A stretch of 64,000 nt of DNA from Leclercia pneumoniae (GCF_017348915.1 NZ_CP071383.1:4030001-4094000), one strand, 5' to 3'; shown: positions 44,328-54,716, counted from the stretch's first letter. Notes: generated by a model not told the origin, from the sequence alone. Translations and numbers: made by a program.

Positions 44328-44414
44328 ACCGGGCGTTGCGCTTTCGCGGCGGTGGCGACTTTTCTGTATACTGTGGCGATACGCTTTTTTTTACCTGATG
44401 GAACACCTTTACCC

Positions 44415-45257
44415 ATGCTCAGTTATCGCCATAGCTTCCACGCGGGCAACCACGCCGACGTCCTTAAACACACTGTTCAGAGCTTGATCATTGAAGCGCT
44501 GAAAGAGAAAGATAAACCCTTTCTCTATCTGGACACCCATGCCGGCGCGGGCCGCTATCAACTGAGCGGCGAACATGCCGAGCGCACCGGTGAATATCTG
44601 GAAGGTATTGCCCGCATCTGGCAGCAGGACGACCTGCCTGCCGAGCTGGAGCCCTATATCGGCGTGGTTAATCATTTCAACCGCAACGGCCAGCTGCGCT
44701 ACTACCCCGGTTCCCCGCTGATTGCCCGCCAGTTGCTGCGCGAGCAGGACAGCCTGCAGTTGACTGAGTTGCACCCGAGCGACTTCCCGCTGCTGCGTTC
44801 TGAATTCCAGAAAGACAACCGCGCCCGGGTAGATAAGGCTGATGGCTATCAGCAACTGAAGGCTAAACTGCCGCCGGTCTCCCGTCGCGGTCTGGTGCTG
44901 ATCGACCCGCCGTACGAAATTAAAACCGATTATCAGGCGGTGGTAACCGGCATCAACGAAGGTTACAAACGCTTTGCCACCGGCACCTACGCCCTGTGGT
45001 ATCCGGTGGTATTGCGCGCGCAAATCAAGCGCATGATCAAAGACCTCGAAGCGACCGGCATCCGCAAAATCCTGCAAATTGAGCTGGCCGTCCGTCCGGA
45101 CAGCGATCAACGCGGTATGACTGCCTCCGGCATGATTGTCATTAACCCGCCGTGGAAGCTCGAAGCGCAGATGAATAACGTGCTGCCGTGGCTGCACAAA
45201 ACCCTGGTGCCAGCGGGAACCGGCCACGCCACCGTCAGTTGGATCGTGCCGGAGTAA
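44415..45257 (+). CDS. rlmJ: 23S rRNA (adenine(2030)-N6)-methyltransferase
   Basis: Methylates A2030 of 23S rRNA. 280 residues with LDTHAGAGRYQL (SAM site) and the catalytic LIDPPYEIKTDYQ (DPPY). I chose ATG 44415 (MLSYRHSFHAG), the E. coli start. A TATACT box about 45 bp upstream is a possible -10. It is divergent from prlC and upstream of gor. Confidence 0.95.
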   Translation: MLSYRHSFHAGNHADVLKHTVQSLIIEALKEKDKPFLYLDTHAGAGRYQLSGEHAERTGEYLEGIARIWQQDDLPAELEPYIGVVNHFNRNGQLRYYPGSPLIARQLLREQDSLQLTELHPSDFPLLRSEFQKDNRARVDKADGYQQLKAKLPPVSRRGLVLIDPPYEIKTDYQAVVTGINEGYKRFATGTYALWYPVVLRAQIKRMIKDLEATGIRKILQIELAVRPDSDQRGMTASGMIVINPPWKLEAQMNNVLPWLHKTLVPAGTGHATVSWIVPE

Positions 45258-45328
45258 TTGCAGGCATCGGTGGAAACTATTGATTTCAGGTATACAATCG
45301 CGCCAACCAGATATTAAGGATAAGACTC

Positions 45329-46681
45329 ATGAGCAAGCATTATGACTACATCGCCATTGGCGGCGGCAGCGGCGGCATCGCCTCTATTAACCGTGCGGCC
45401 ATGTATGGCCAGAAGTGTGCGCTGATTGAAGCCAAAGAGTTAGGCGGCACCTGCGTAAACGTGGGTTGTGTACCGAAGAAAGTGATGTGGCACGCGGCGC
45501 AGATCCGCGAAGCTATCCATATGTATGGCCCGGATTATGGCTTTGACACGACCCTTAACCACTTCGACTGGGATAAGTTGATCGCCAGCCGTACCGCTTA
45601 CATCGACCGTATTCACACCTCGTACGATAACGTGCTGGGCAAGAACAACGTTGACGTGATCCGCGGTTTCGCCCGCTTTGTGGATGCAAAAACGATCGAA
45701 GTGAACGGCGAGACGATCACCGCCGATCATATCCTGATCGCCACCGGCGGTCGTCCGAGCCACCCGAACATTCCGGGCGTGGAGTACGGTATCGACTCTG
45801 ACGGCTTCTTCGAACTGCCTGCTCTGCCTAAGCGCGTTGCCGTTGTCGGTGCGGGCTACATCGCCGTTGAGCTGGCTGGCGTAATTAACGGCCTGGGCGC
45901 AGAAGCGCACCTGTTCGTGCGTAAACATGCGCCGCTGCGCAGCTTCGACCCGCTGATCGTTGAGACCCTGGTCGAAGTGATGAACGCGGAAGGGCCAACC
46001 CTGCACACCAATGCCGTACCGAAAGCGGTAGTGAAAAATGCCGACGGTAGCCTGACGCTGGAGCTTGAAGATGGCCGTAGCCAGACCGTAGATTGCCTGA
46101 TCTGGGCAATTGGTCGCGAACCCGCCAATGACAACTTCAACCTGGCGGTAACCGGCGTTAAAACTGATGAAAAAGGTTACATCGTTGTCGACAAATTCCA
46201 GAACACCAGCGTATCGGGCATCTACGCCGTTGGCGATAACACCGGCGCGGTTGAGCTGACGCCGGTTGCCGTTGCGGCGGGCCGTCGCCTCTCCGAGCGT
46301 CTGTTTAACAACAAGCCGGACGAGCATCTGGATTACAGCAATATCCCGACCGTGGTCTTCAGCCATCCGCCTATCGGCACCGTTGGCTTAACCGAGCCGC
46401 AGGCGCGCGAGCAGTATGGTAACGAGCAGGTCAAAGTCTACAAATCGTCGTTTACTGCCATGTACACGGCGGTCACCTCTCATCGCCAGCCTTGCCGTAT
46501 GAAGCTGGTTTGTGTTGGTCCGGAAGAGAAAATCGTCGGCATTCACGGTATTGGCTTCGGCATGGACGAGATCCTGCAGGGCTTCGCGGTGGCGCTGAAG
46601 ATGGGCGCAACCAAGAAAGACTTTGATAACACCGTTGCGATTCACCCGACGGCGGCGGAAGAGTTCGTTACCATGCGCTGA
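45329..46681 (+). CDS. gor: Glutathione reductase
   Basis: NADPH-dependent flavoprotein that keeps glutathione reduced. 450 residues with FAD motif [12 protein letters not shown], redox disulfide Cys42/Cys47 in [18 protein letters not shown] motif [13 protein letters not shown] and C-terminal HPTAAEEF. It follows rlmJ by 71 bp, which include a TATACAAT box that may be its own -10. Confidence 0.97.
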   Translation: MSKHYDYIAIGGGSGGIASINRAAMYGQKCALIEAKELGGTCVNVGCVPKKVMWHAAQIREAIHMYGPDYGFDTTLNHFDWDKLIASRTAYIDRIHTSYDNVLGKNNVDVIRGFARFVDAKTIEVNGETITADHILIATGGRPSHPNIPGVEYGIDSDGFFELPALPKRVAVVGAGYIAVELAGVINGLGAEAHLFVRKHAPLRSFDPLIVETLVEVMNAEGPTLHTNAVPKAVVKNADGSLTLELEDGRSQTVDCLIWAIGREPANDNFNLAVTGVKTDEKGYIVVDKFQNTSVSGIYAVGDNTGAVELTPVAVAAGRRLSERLFNNKPDEHLDYSNIPTVVFSHPPIGTVGLTEPQAREQYGNEQVKVYKSSFTAMYTAVTSHRQPCRMKLVCVGPEEKIVGIHGIGFGMDEILQGFAVALKMGATKKDFDNTVAIHPTAAEEFVTMR

Positions 46682-46707
46682 TTGTTTGCGCAGGAGAGTG
46701 CTTTACC

Positions 46708-46740
46708 AAAACTGGCCGCGCAACGGCCAGTTTTTTTTTT
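46708..46740 (+). terminator. gor terminator
   Basis: ACTGGCCG and CGGCCAGT form a stem around CGCAA, followed by ten T residues. Confidence 0.93.
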
Positions 46741-47026
46741 GGCGTGATGAAATAAAAGACAACGCATCATCCTTGTGGGCTGCCACAGGGGATGGGGAGA
46801 TCACGCCCCCTCCTTCGCCCCGTCTTCTCCACCTGCTGCCAGGTTGCTAACAGCGTTAATCCACTTTCCCTGCGGGTAAAGCGGGTGACGTTAGCGGCAA
46901 AGGCACGCCTCATGGACTTATGTACAAACGGTAACAAAATAGCCCGTTGTCGGCCAGGGAGTTGGCTAATCTTAAAAGGCGCTAAGCCGTGCCCTTCAGA
47001 AAATAATTTAAGACTGAGTAGAGAAC
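46741..47026. other. Gap between gor and the small membrane-protein gene
   Basis: Apart from the gor terminator I see no gene or clear signal here. In E. coli the gor-treF interval holds ars genes, slp, the hde-gad acid-resistance genes and others. None of these, nor recognisable fragments, is visible here. Confidence 0.6.
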
Positions 47027-47311
47027 ATGCATCTGAAAATTACCGCGACGTTTATGTCGAAGATACACCTCGTCCTGGCCCTCGCCTGGACCATACTGAC
47101 GATACCTACCCTGCTGTGGTGGAAAAACAGCATCCTGTGGGTGTCACTAATGAGTATCTACGCGATTGTGATTTCGCATCTCGCCGCGTACAGTGCCGCA
47201 CATGCAGAAAAAGCAGCCAGTAAGGCGCTGGGCGAGAGCGCTAACGCGAACCAGAAAGCCAGTCACACCGCAGCCACGGTTCATGAGAATGCGCGACAAC
47301 GAATGCTCTGA
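47027..47311 (+). CDS. Small membrane protein of unknown function
   Basis: A 94-residue protein with two hydrophobic segments (IHLVLALAWTILTIPTLLWW and ILWVSLMSIYAIVISHLAAY) and an alanine-rich, hydrophilic, probably helical tail (AAHAEKAASKALGESANANQ). I do not recognise the family. ATG 47027 follows GTAGAG; a second ATG at 47054 has no visible binding site. Alone between gor and treF. Confidence 0.65.
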   Translation: MHLKITATFMSKIHLVLALAWTILTIPTLLWWKNSILWVSLMSIYAIVISHLAAYSAAHAEKAASKALGESANANQKASHTAATVHENARQRML

Positions 47312-47451
47312 TTTTTCATTCCCCGCTTAACGTCCTTAAAATACCTTTTAACGTTGTAAATTCATTGGGTTAATGTGTTTTTTGCGCGTCGTTAGCGGGG
47401 ATGAAAGCGTGATCAACCGCACACTTCGCACCGCATTCACCGAAGCGAATG

Positions 47452-47462
47452 TCTACGCTTAA
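47452..47462 (+). promoter_or_regulatory. Sigma-S-type -10 element for treF
   Basis: TCTACGCTTAA matches the sigma-S extended -10 consensus (KCTAYRCTTAA) at every position. It lies 56 bp before the treF start. E. coli treF is sigma-S dependent, so the site fits. Confidence 0.75.
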
Positions 47463-47518
47463 AAGACGACCGGGAAAAACCCGTATTTGTTACGACAAAA
47501 CCGGAGGTCCACACCACC

Positions 47519-49168
47519 ATGTTCAACCAGAAATTACAGGCAGCAGAGGTTATCGAGTTCGAGATTGCGGAAGAGATTCGCTACGAAACCGATCCCTGCG
47601 AGTTAAAACTGGATGAGATGATTGAGGCGGAGCCGGAACCGGAAATGATCGAGGGGTTGCCCGCATCTGATGCGCTGACCCCGGCCGATCGTTACCTTGA
47701 ATTGTTTGAGCACGTTCAGTCGACGCGACTCTTTGCAGACAGCAAAACGTTCCCCGACTGCGCGCCAAAGATGGATCCGCTGGATATCCTTATCCGCTAC
47801 CGTAAAGTCAGACGCCACCGGGACTTTAACTTGCGCCAGTTTGTGGAGAACCACTTCTGGCTGCCGGAAGACTACAGCAAAGAGTACATCTCTGACCCTG
47901 GTCTGTCCCTGAAAGAGCACATTGATAACCTGTGGCCGGTGCTGACGCGCGAGCCGCAGGATCATATCCCGTGGTCATCACTGCTGGTATTGCCGCAGGC
48001 CTATATCGTGCCCGGCGGCCGTTTCAGCGAAACCTACTACTGGGACTCCTATTTCTCCATGCTGGGGCTGGCCGAGAGCGGCCGCAACGATCTGCTGAAA
48101 TGTATGGCGGATAACTTTGCGTGGTTGATTGAGCGCTACGGTCACATTCCGAACGGCAACCGTACCTACTACTTGAGCCGCTCCCAGCCGCCCGTCTTCG
48201 CCCTGATGGTCGAGCTGTTCGAAGAGGATGGCGTACGCGGCGCGAAGCGCTATCTGGACCATCTGAAGATGGAATACGCATTCTGGATGGACGGCGCCGA
48301 GTCGCTGCTGCTCAACCAGGCTTATCGTAGCGCAGTGCGTATGCCGGACGGCTCTCTGCTCAACCGCTACTGGGATGACCGTGACACTCCGCGCGATGAA
48401 TCCTGGATCGAAGACGTGGAAACGGCCCGCCACTCTGGCCGTCCGCCGAACGAAGTTTATCGCGACTTGCGCGCCGGGGCGGCTTCGGGCTGGGACTACT
48501 CCTCCCGCTGGCTGCGCGATCCGTCACGGCTGGCGAGCATCCGCACGACGCAGTTTATCCCTATCGACCTGAACGCGTTCCTCTTCAAGCTGGAGAGCGC
48601 CATCGCCAACATTTCGGCGTCGAAAGGGGATAAAGAGACCGCAGAGATTTTCCATCAGAAGGCGAGCGATCGTCGCGCGGCGGTGAACCGTTATCTGTGG
48701 GATGAAGAGACGGGCTGCTATCGTGACTACGACTGGCGACGCGAGGAAATGGCCCTGTTCTCTGCAGCCAGCATCGTGCCGCTGTACGTAGGAATGTCGA
48801 CGCATGAGCAGGCCGAACGTTTGTCCGATGCCGTAAAAGCGCGTCTGCTGACGCCAGGCGGCATCATGGCCACGGAGTATGAGACCGGCGAACAGTGGGA
48901 TAAACCCAACGGCTGGGCCCCGCTGCAATGGATGGCGATCCAGGGGTTCAAACAGTATGGCAACGACTCGCTCGGCGATGAAATTGCCTGGAGCTGGCTG
49001 CAAACGGTGAACCACTATTACAAGGAGCACCACAAGCTGATCGAGAAGTACCACATCGCCAGCAGTACGCCTCGTGAAGGTGGCGGGGGGGAGTACCCGC
49101 TGCAGGATGGCTTTGGCTGGACAAACGGCGTGATTCGTCGCCTGATTGGGCTATATGGGGAGCCGTAG
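47519..49168 (+). CDS. treF: Cytoplasmic trehalase
   Basis: Glycoside hydrolase family 37 enzyme that splits trehalose into two glucose units in the cytoplasm. 549 residues, no signal peptide, with an acidic N-terminal extension (about residues 10-45). Both trehalase signatures are present: [14 protein letters not shown] (165-178) and [10 protein letters not shown] near 460. The ATG follows CCGGAGG. Confidence 0.96.
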   Translation: MFNQKLQAAEVIEFEIAEEIRYETDPCELKLDEMIEAEPEPEMIEGLPASDALTPADRYLELFEHVQSTRLFADSKTFPDCAPKMDPLDILIRYRKVRRHRDFNLRQFVENHFWLPEDYSKEYISDPGLSLKEHIDNLWPVLTREPQDHIPWSSLLVLPQAYIVPGGRFSETYYWDSYFSMLGLAESGRNDLLKCMADNFAWLIERYGHIPNGNRTYYLSRSQPPVFALMVELFEEDGVRGAKRYLDHLKMEYAFWMDGAESLLLNQAYRSAVRMPDGSLLNRYWDDRDTPRDESWIEDVETARHSGRPPNEVYRDLRAGAASGWDYSSRWLRDPSRLASIRTTQFIPIDLNAFLFKLESAIANISASKGDKETAEIFHQKASDRRAAVNRYLWDEETGCYRDYDWRREEMALFSAASIVPLYVGMSTHEQAERLSDAVKARLLTPGGIMATEYETGEQWDKPNGWAPLQWMAIQGFKQYGNDSLGDEIAWSWLQTVNHYYKEHHKLIEKYHIASSTPREGGGGEYPLQDGFGWTNGVIRRLIGLYGEP

Positions 49169-49182
49169 CTCCCCTCAGCGCG

Positions 49183-50775
49183 CTAGCGAATCACTTCATA
49201 AATTTCCGTCTGGATACCCTGCCACTTTTTGCTGCTGGCATCCGGCTGCGCCTGCGCCCGGCGGGTGGCCTGCTCAACTTCATAACGTTGACGCGCCACT
49301 ACCGCCGGCACGGTGCAAAAAGCCTGCAGCCAGGTTTTGCGCGTGCTCGTGAGCTTCTCGCCGGATGACATGGCATGGCTCAGGGTAGTGATAAACCGCC
49401 GACAGGGCTTCTGCTCCGTCATTTGCAGGCGATAGCGCATCAACATCTCCAGTACGGCAACGTTACCCGCCGAGTGCGCCTGCTCAGTCCAGGAGACTTT
49501 CCAGTCCATTCCCCCTTTCAGAAAGAGCTGCACCACGCGGGCATCATTACGATCGATGGCCGAACGGAAGTTGTTCTCATCCCAGGTGATGCCCATCCGC
49601 GTCAGGGTGTCCCGCGATGAAGGGGTGTCACGCATATCTTCCGGCTGCTGGGTCTGAACGACCACTTCCGCGGCCCGGGGCTGCGAATCGCCAACGAAGA
49701 GCCAGACGCCCCCTGCCAGCATCGCCAGCACCATGACCCCTACAGCCCCCCAGAGCAGCCCGGAGATAAGCTGATCGCGCTGCTCCGGCGTGCGCTCTGC
49801 CCGTCGTTGCGGTTTATCGATATTCTCACCAATTTCATCGCTATCGCCGCCGGCCGCCTTGTTTTTCTGCTGCGCATGCTCCCAGAAGCGGTGCAGGTCG
49901 TTGGTCTCCACCGCCAGCAACGCTGCCGGATTAACCCGGGTACGCCCCTGCTCAAAGGCACGCTGCACCGGGCTGGCAATCTGGTCGTAGTAGCTGTCCA
50001 TTAAGACAATCTGTGCCGGGGTCAAGGCCTCTCCGGCCAGCAGCGTATTACGGATCTGGCGTATATCGTCGAGGAAGGTTTGCAGCGTTTTTCGCGGCTC
50101 CACCAGCAGGGTGAGATGGTGCTGATCGCTGAAAAGCGCAGCGTAATAGCGGGAAAACTCCTTTTTATCCACGACCATCAGCGCCAGCTCGCTGAATTTC
50201 ATGCCGCTCAGCACATCGTTGCGTTCGCCCTGTCGTAGCCAGCGTCGAACCTGATCGGCGCTGAACAGGGTTTTTAGGTGATTGTTCAGACGCGTAGGAT
50301 CGGGCCAGGCTTTTAGCACCAGCGCTTTCAGCATCATCTCGACTGCGCGCACCTGTTTTTGCGCCTGCAGCTGTTGCGCCTCATCCGCCGGGGCAAGCTC
50401 GGTGCTGTAGGTCAGAAGGGGCTGTTGCTGGCGCACATGCTCAAGGGCCGTGACAAAACGCGTCGCCGCAATCAGCTGGTTGTCGCTGACATCCTGTCCA
50501 CTCTCATACTGTGGTACACGCTGTTGCAGCAGGCGCAGCTGGAGCGTGAAGTTCGACATTTCAGCGTCGTTCAGGTGTAGCCGCTTCGCCACCGCCGCCC
50601 AACCGCCCAGGCCGAGGCGCGCGTTATCTAGCTGTTCCAGAAACCAGCGGGGATCCTTGCCTTCCGATACATGCACTTTCAGGAGCAGTAGGATCTCCAC
50701 CGACGCCTGACGAATGATACCCAGACAGTGTTCAAACTGTTCCCGGACGTGATGCGTTTTGCTGAGGGTCATCAT
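49183..50775 (-). CDS. STY4199-like HEPN protein with membrane and ankyrin-like parts
   Basis: A 530-residue protein of unknown function that I associate with the STY4199 family of HEPN-domain proteins. The N-terminal half is helical and cytoplasmic. Around residues 236-248 it reads LDDIRQIRNTLLAG, resembling the HEPN RN-x4-H site, but the His is absent. One membrane segment (SGLLWGAVGVMVLAMLAGGVWLF, about 338-360) is followed by an ankyrin-like stretch (about 395-450). GGAAAGGAAA precedes the ATG. It is convergent with treF, and unlike anything at this spot in E. coli K-12. Confidence 0.78.
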   Translation of the reverse strand: MMTLSKTHHVREQFEHCLGIIRQASVEILLLLKVHVSEGKDPRWFLEQLDNARLGLGGWAAVAKRLHLNDAEMSNFTLQLRLLQQRVPQYESGQDVSDNQLIAATRFVTALEHVRQQQPLLTYSTELAPADEAQQLQAQKQVRAVEMMLKALVLKAWPDPTRLNNHLKTLFSADQVRRWLRQGERNDVLSGMKFSELALMVVDKKEFSRYYAALFSDQHHLTLLVEPRKTLQTFLDDIRQIRNTLLAGEALTPAQIVLMDSYYDQIASPVQRAFEQGRTRVNPAALLAVETNDLHRFWEHAQQKNKAAGGDSDEIGENIDKPQRRAERTPEQRDQLISGLLWGAVGVMVLAMLAGGVWLFVGDSQPRAAEVVVQTQQPEDMRDTPSSRDTLTRMGITWDENNFRSAIDRNDARVVQLFLKGGMDWKVSWTEQAHSAGNVAVLEMLMRYRLQMTEQKPCRRFITTLSHAMSSGEKLTSTRKTWLQAFCTVPAVVARQRYEVEQATRRAQAQPDASSKKWQGIQTEIYEVIR

Positions 50776-50921
50776 TTTCCTTTCCGTAAAATGAAAACAG
50801 ATATGGGGTCGTCTCTATGCGACTTTTTTCTTTTATTTATACAGGCTTAACCATACCTGAGAATCTATGGTATTACAGTGACAGCCGTATAATCATTAAC
50901 ACAATTTATGGGATAAGCCTG

Positions 50922-51455
50922 ATGCCGGTACTGCATACCCCGCGTTTAACCTGCTCGCCGCTGGGCGAAGCGGATTGGTCCTTTTTCCTGGCGCTTCAGC
51001 AAGACCCGGACGTGATGCGCTACGTTGCAGATAACCGCCCGGAAACGGCGATCCGGGAGGCCTTTGAATCCCGCCTGCCCGAGTGGACGCCTGGCAGCGC
51101 GCACTGGTTATGCTTGCTGGTTCGGGACACCCTCAGCCAGACGCCACTGGGCGTAACGGGATATCTGCATCATGAAGAGGATATTGCCGAGGTGGGATTC
51201 TTATTCGCCCCGCAGGCGCAGGGTCTGGGATATGGCTTTGAATCGTTAAAAGCGGTGTGTGATTTTGCCTTTAACGAGGGGGGAATTCGCCGGTTAACTG
51301 CCACCGTGACGGCCGGAAACCTGCCCTCCAGGCGGCTGCTGGAGAAGCAGGGTTTTGTGCTGGAAGGCGAGCTGCGAGAAAATTATCAGTTGGCTGGCCG
51401 GTGGCATAATGACTGGCTGTTTGGCCTGCTGAAAAAAGAGTATCAGCAGGCGTAA
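50922..51455 (+). CDS. GNAT family N-acetyltransferase
   Basis: A 177-residue RimJ/RimL-type acetyltransferase: LHTPRLTCSPLGEADW at the start, the acetyl-CoA loop FAPQAQGLGYGFESLKAV and the C-terminal NLPSRRLLEKQGFVLEGELRE. It could modify an amine of a small molecule, amino acid or ribosomal protein; the substrate is unknown. I chose ATG 50922 (MPVLHTPRL). It is convergent with the following SDR gene, with five bases between their ends. Confidence 0.86.
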   Translation: MPVLHTPRLTCSPLGEADWSFFLALQQDPDVMRYVADNRPETAIREAFESRLPEWTPGSAHWLCLLVRDTLSQTPLGVTGYLHHEEDIAEVGFLFAPQAQGLGYGFESLKAVCDFAFNEGGIRRLTATVTAGNLPSRRLLEKQGFVLEGELRENYQLAGRWHNDWLFGLLKKEYQQA

Positions 51456-51460
51456 CCGGC

Positions 51461-52219
51461 TTACAGGAACATACCGCCCGAGACTTCAATGCGCTGGGCG
51501 TTCATCCAGCCCAGCTCATCGCTGAGCAGCGCGGCGATAGCATCACCAATATCATCCGGCAGACCTACGCGCCCCAGCGCGGTTTGCGCGGCGATCTGCT
51601 GATTCAGCTCGGCATTATCACGTACCATGCCGCCACCGAAATCAGTTTCAATCGCCCCTGGCGCGATGATATTGGCGCTAATGCCGCGTTCCCCCAGCTC
51701 TTTCGCCTGATAGCGGGTTAACACCTCCATCGCCCCTTTCATCGCTGCATAGGTGCTGGACCCTGGTAGCGCAAAGCGTGCCAGCCCGGAAGAGACGTTC
51801 AAAATCCGTCCCCCGTCTCTCATCAGCGGCAGGAGACGCTGCGTCAGGAAAAACGGACCTTTTAAATGGATGTTCATGACGTTATCAAATTGCGCTTCGC
51901 TGGTTTCAACGTAGGGGGCATATAAACCCACCCCAGCATTGTTCAATAAATAGTCGAAGCTGTCGCGCTGCCAGTGCTGCCTGAGGGTCTCCCCGACCTG
52001 CTGAGCAAAATGTTCGAAGCCGGCAACTTCGCCGACGTTCAACTGTAACGCTGCGGCTTTCACCCCTTTTTGCTCAATTTCGCGAACAACATCGAGCGCT
52101 TCCTGTTGGCTGCTATTCCAGGTGAGGATAATTCCGACACCTTTCGCAGCCAGCTTCAGCGCCGCGTTTTTCCCCAATCCCCGGCTGCCGCCGGTCACAA
52201 TGGCTATACGTTCACTCAT
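51461..52219 (-). CDS. SDR family oxidoreductase
   Basis: A 252-residue classical short-chain dehydrogenase: VTGGSRGLGKNAALKLA cofactor motif, NNAGVGLYAPY, catalytic Ser in ILNVSSGLA, YAAMKGA Tyr/Lys pair, and APGAIETDF. I chose ATG 52219 (MSERIAIVTGG), after a GAGG site. It is divergent from the LysR gene yhjC across 119 bp, so the regulator may control it, an arrangement common for LysR-SDR pairs. Confidence 0.87.
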   Translation of the reverse strand: MSERIAIVTGGSRGLGKNAALKLAAKGVGIILTWNSSQQEALDVVREIEQKGVKAAALQLNVGEVAGFEHFAQQVGETLRQHWQRDSFDYLLNNAGVGLYAPYVETSEAQFDNVMNIHLKGPFFLTQRLLPLMRDGGRILNVSSGLARFALPGSSTYAAMKGAMEVLTRYQAKELGERGISANIIAPGAIETDFGGGMVRDNAELNQQIAAQTALGRVGLPDDIGDAIAALLSDELGWMNAQRIEVSGGMFL

Positions 52220-52338
52220 AAGAAACCTCGTTTCGGCTGTTGTGGTCGTTGAGAAAGAGCTTATAAGGTGATAGAAAATCAATAAAGGTAGCCAGTAACG
52301 CTTTACTGTTTCGACTTGAACAACAATGAGCGCAACCT

Positions 52339-53238
52339 ATGGATAAAATTCACGCAATGCAGCTCTTCATTCGTGTCGCGGAACTGGAGAGTTTTTCTCG
52401 CGCAGCGGACTCTTTAGGCCTGCCTAAAGGGAGCGTATCCCGGCAAATTCAGGCGCTGGAGAACGGGCTTGGCACGCAATTACTGCACCGGACCACCCGC
52501 CGCGTCAGCCTTACGCAGGACGGAATGGTCTATTACGAGCGGGCAAAAGATCTGCTGGCAAACCTCGACGAACTGGATGGTCTTTTTTTGCTCGACCCTG
52601 CCAGTATCAGCGGACGACTGCGGGTGGATATGCCGGTGGCCATTGCACGAAATTTAGTCATTCCGCGACTGCCCCAGTTTTTACAGCAGTATCCCGGTAT
52701 CGAACTGGAGTTGAGCAGTAGTGACCGTCTGGTGGATGTGATTCGGGAAGGATTCGACTGCGTGGTGCGCGTCGGCACTCTGAAAGATTCTGGTCTTATT
52801 GCACGCCCGCTGGGCAAACTGTCAGTCATCAACTGCGCCAGCCCCGATTATCTGACGCGTTTTGGCTATCCGGAGACGCTGGACGATTTAGCCTCTCACG
52901 CGGTGGTGCATTATGCGCTCAATCTGGGGAGTCGCCCGCAGGGCTTTGAATATTATGACGGTGAGAGCACCCGCTGGGTTAAAACCGGCGGCATCCTGAC
53001 GGTGAACAGTACCGAAACTTATCACGCCTCCGCTCTGGCGGGTCTGGGGATTATTCAGGTGCCACGCGTCGGGGCTCGCGACGCGCTGCGCGCCAAAAAG
53101 CTGCTGGAGATCCTGCCACAATATCGTCCGGGCCCGATGCCGGTTTCGCTAATTTATCCCCACCGCCGCAACCTCTCCCGCCGGGTTCGCCTGTTTATGG
53201 AGTGGCTAACAGAATTAATGAAGGCGTACGTAGACTAG
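52339..53238 (+). CDS. yhjC: LysR family transcriptional regulator YhjC (RcdB)
   Basis: A 299-residue LysR-type regulator with the helix-turn-helix FSRAADSLGLPKGSVSRQIQALE and a substrate-binding domain. By length and by its place before yhjD it matches E. coli YhjC, renamed RcdB for its effect on csgD (curli) expression. Its divergent neighbour here is an SDR gene, which E. coli lacks at this place, so it may also serve as a local regulator. Confidence 0.87.
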   Translation: MDKIHAMQLFIRVAELESFSRAADSLGLPKGSVSRQIQALENGLGTQLLHRTTRRVSLTQDGMVYYERAKDLLANLDELDGLFLLDPASISGRLRVDMPVAIARNLVIPRLPQFLQQYPGIELELSSSDRLVDVIREGFDCVVRVGTLKDSGLIARPLGKLSVINCASPDYLTRFGYPETLDDLASHAVVHYALNLGSRPQGFEYYDGESTRWVKTGGILTVNSTETYHASALAGLGIIQVPRVGARDALRAKKLLEILPQYRPGPMPVSLIYPHRRNLSRRVRLFMEWLTELMKAYVD

Positions 53239-53394
53239 ACTGAATCTGTACCCGTGATACTTCACGCGGCCCAGGCATTGGCCTGTGATTCGCTCTCCCG
53301 AGCCTTAGCCGCCGGGGCCGTGGCAAGCAGCATGAATTATTTAGGGTATATAATTTCAGGAACATCCTGCGTACCGAAAAGGAAAACGTCACCG

Positions 53395-54444
53395 ATGCCG
53401 GACAACAACCAGCAACGCCCTGTACAGGAACTGGATTACGAACCAGTCAAAAAAATGGACACCACCCCGCCTTCCGCGGCATCAGAAAACGCGGAAGTGA
53501 CAAGCCACGATGTAAGCAGTGCGGGAAGCCTGGTCGAAAAAGCGAAGCTGCTGGTTCAGCTCGTACAGCAGCGCCCAATGATTGCCCACATCCTGCGAGC
53601 CACCGAGCGATTTAACGATCGGCTGGGTAATCAGTTTGGCGCCGCCATTACCTACTTCTCGTTTTTATCGATGATTCCCATCCTGATGGTCTCCTTTGCG
53701 GCAGCAGGCTTTGTGCTCGCGTCGCATCCGACCCTGCTGCAGGATATCTTCGGTAAAATCTTGATGAACGTTAGCGATCCGACGCTTGCCTCCACTCTGA
53801 AAAGCACCATTAATACTGCGATTCAGCAGCGCACCACGGTAGGGATTGTCGGGCTATTGATTGCCCTCTACTCGGGTATTAACTGGATGGGGAACTTGCG
53901 CGAGGCGATCCGCGCCCAGTCGCGTGACGTCTGGGAGCGCACGCCGCAGGATCAGGAGAAGATCTGGCTGAAATACTTCCGTGATTTTATCTCGCTGATT
54001 GGCCTGCTGGTGGCGCTGATTGTCACTCTCTCTATCACCTCGGTGGCCGGTTCGGCACAGCAGATGATTATCTCAGCGCTCTATCTTGATAATATCGAGT
54101 GGCTAAAACCCGCTTGGCGACTGATTGGATTAGCTATTTCAATCCTGGCGAACTATCTGCTCTTCTTCTGGATCTTCTGGCGCCTGCCACGCCATCGGCC
54201 CCGTCGTAAGGCGTTGATGCGGGGTACGCTGATTGCCGCTATCGGTTTTGAGATCATCAAAATCGTGATGACCTATACGCTGCCTTCGCTGGTGAAATCC
54301 CCCTCTGGCGCCGCCTTTGGTTCGGTGCTGGGGCTGATGGCATTCTTCTACTTCTTTGCGCGTCTGACCCTGTTCTGCGCAGCGTGGATCGCCACCGCCG
54401 AGTACAAAGATGACCGGCGAATGCCGGGCAAAACCCACCGCTAG
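53395..54444 (+). CDS. yhjD: Inner-membrane protein YhjD
   Basis: A 349-residue member of the YihY/BrkB membrane protein family, proposed in E. coli to move lipid IVA precursors across the inner membrane when LPS synthesis is minimal. A soluble N-terminus is followed by about six membrane segments; family features are FNDRLGNQFGAAITYFSFLSMIP and IALYSGINWMGNLREAIRAQ. I chose ATG 53395 (MPDNNQQRPV). Confidence 0.9.
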   Translation: MPDNNQQRPVQELDYEPVKKMDTTPPSAASENAEVTSHDVSSAGSLVEKAKLLVQLVQQRPMIAHILRATERFNDRLGNQFGAAITYFSFLSMIPILMVSFAAAGFVLASHPTLLQDIFGKILMNVSDPTLASTLKSTINTAIQQRTTVGIVGLLIALYSGINWMGNLREAIRAQSRDVWERTPQDQEKIWLKYFRDFISLIGLLVALIVTLSITSVAGSAQQMIISALYLDNIEWLKPAWRLIGLAISILANYLLFFWIFWRLPRHRPRRKALMRGTLIAAIGFEIIKIVMTYTLPSLVKSPSGAAFGSVLGLMAFFYFFARLTLFCAAWIATAEYKDDRRMPGKTHR

Positions 54445-54451
54445 TGACATC

Positions 54452-54487
54452 ATCGGGCTGAATAAAAACGCAAAATTTCAGCCCGAT
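54452..54487 (+). terminator. Hairpin after yhjD
   Basis: ATCGGGCTGA and TCAGCCCGAT form a perfect 10-bp stem with a 16-base loop just after the yhjD stop. No T-run follows, so it is a weak terminator or an mRNA end-stabiliser. Confidence 0.5.
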
Positions 54488-54716
54488 CCATCATTTCAGC
54501 ATATAAATCCAGCCTGTAACTTTTATTTAACCAAAAACCAGTTTTTTCCACCAAGTTTAAATTTATGTGAAGCATTTCATAGAAGCTATTTTAGCGGGCT
54601 GAACATTATCCCCTTTTTGCTGCTTTTTTGCCCTCCCGCCGGGTTTGTTACAGATTGAAATGTCGCTTTTGCTGTGCGTAATATGGCCGTTCGTTCGCCA
54701 AAAATAAGAAAAGTTT

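Noticed and set aside
44094..44414. N-terminal extension of rlmJ
   Set aside because: The region holds the prlC promoter and start on the other strand; rlmJ homologues begin at MLSYRHSFH.
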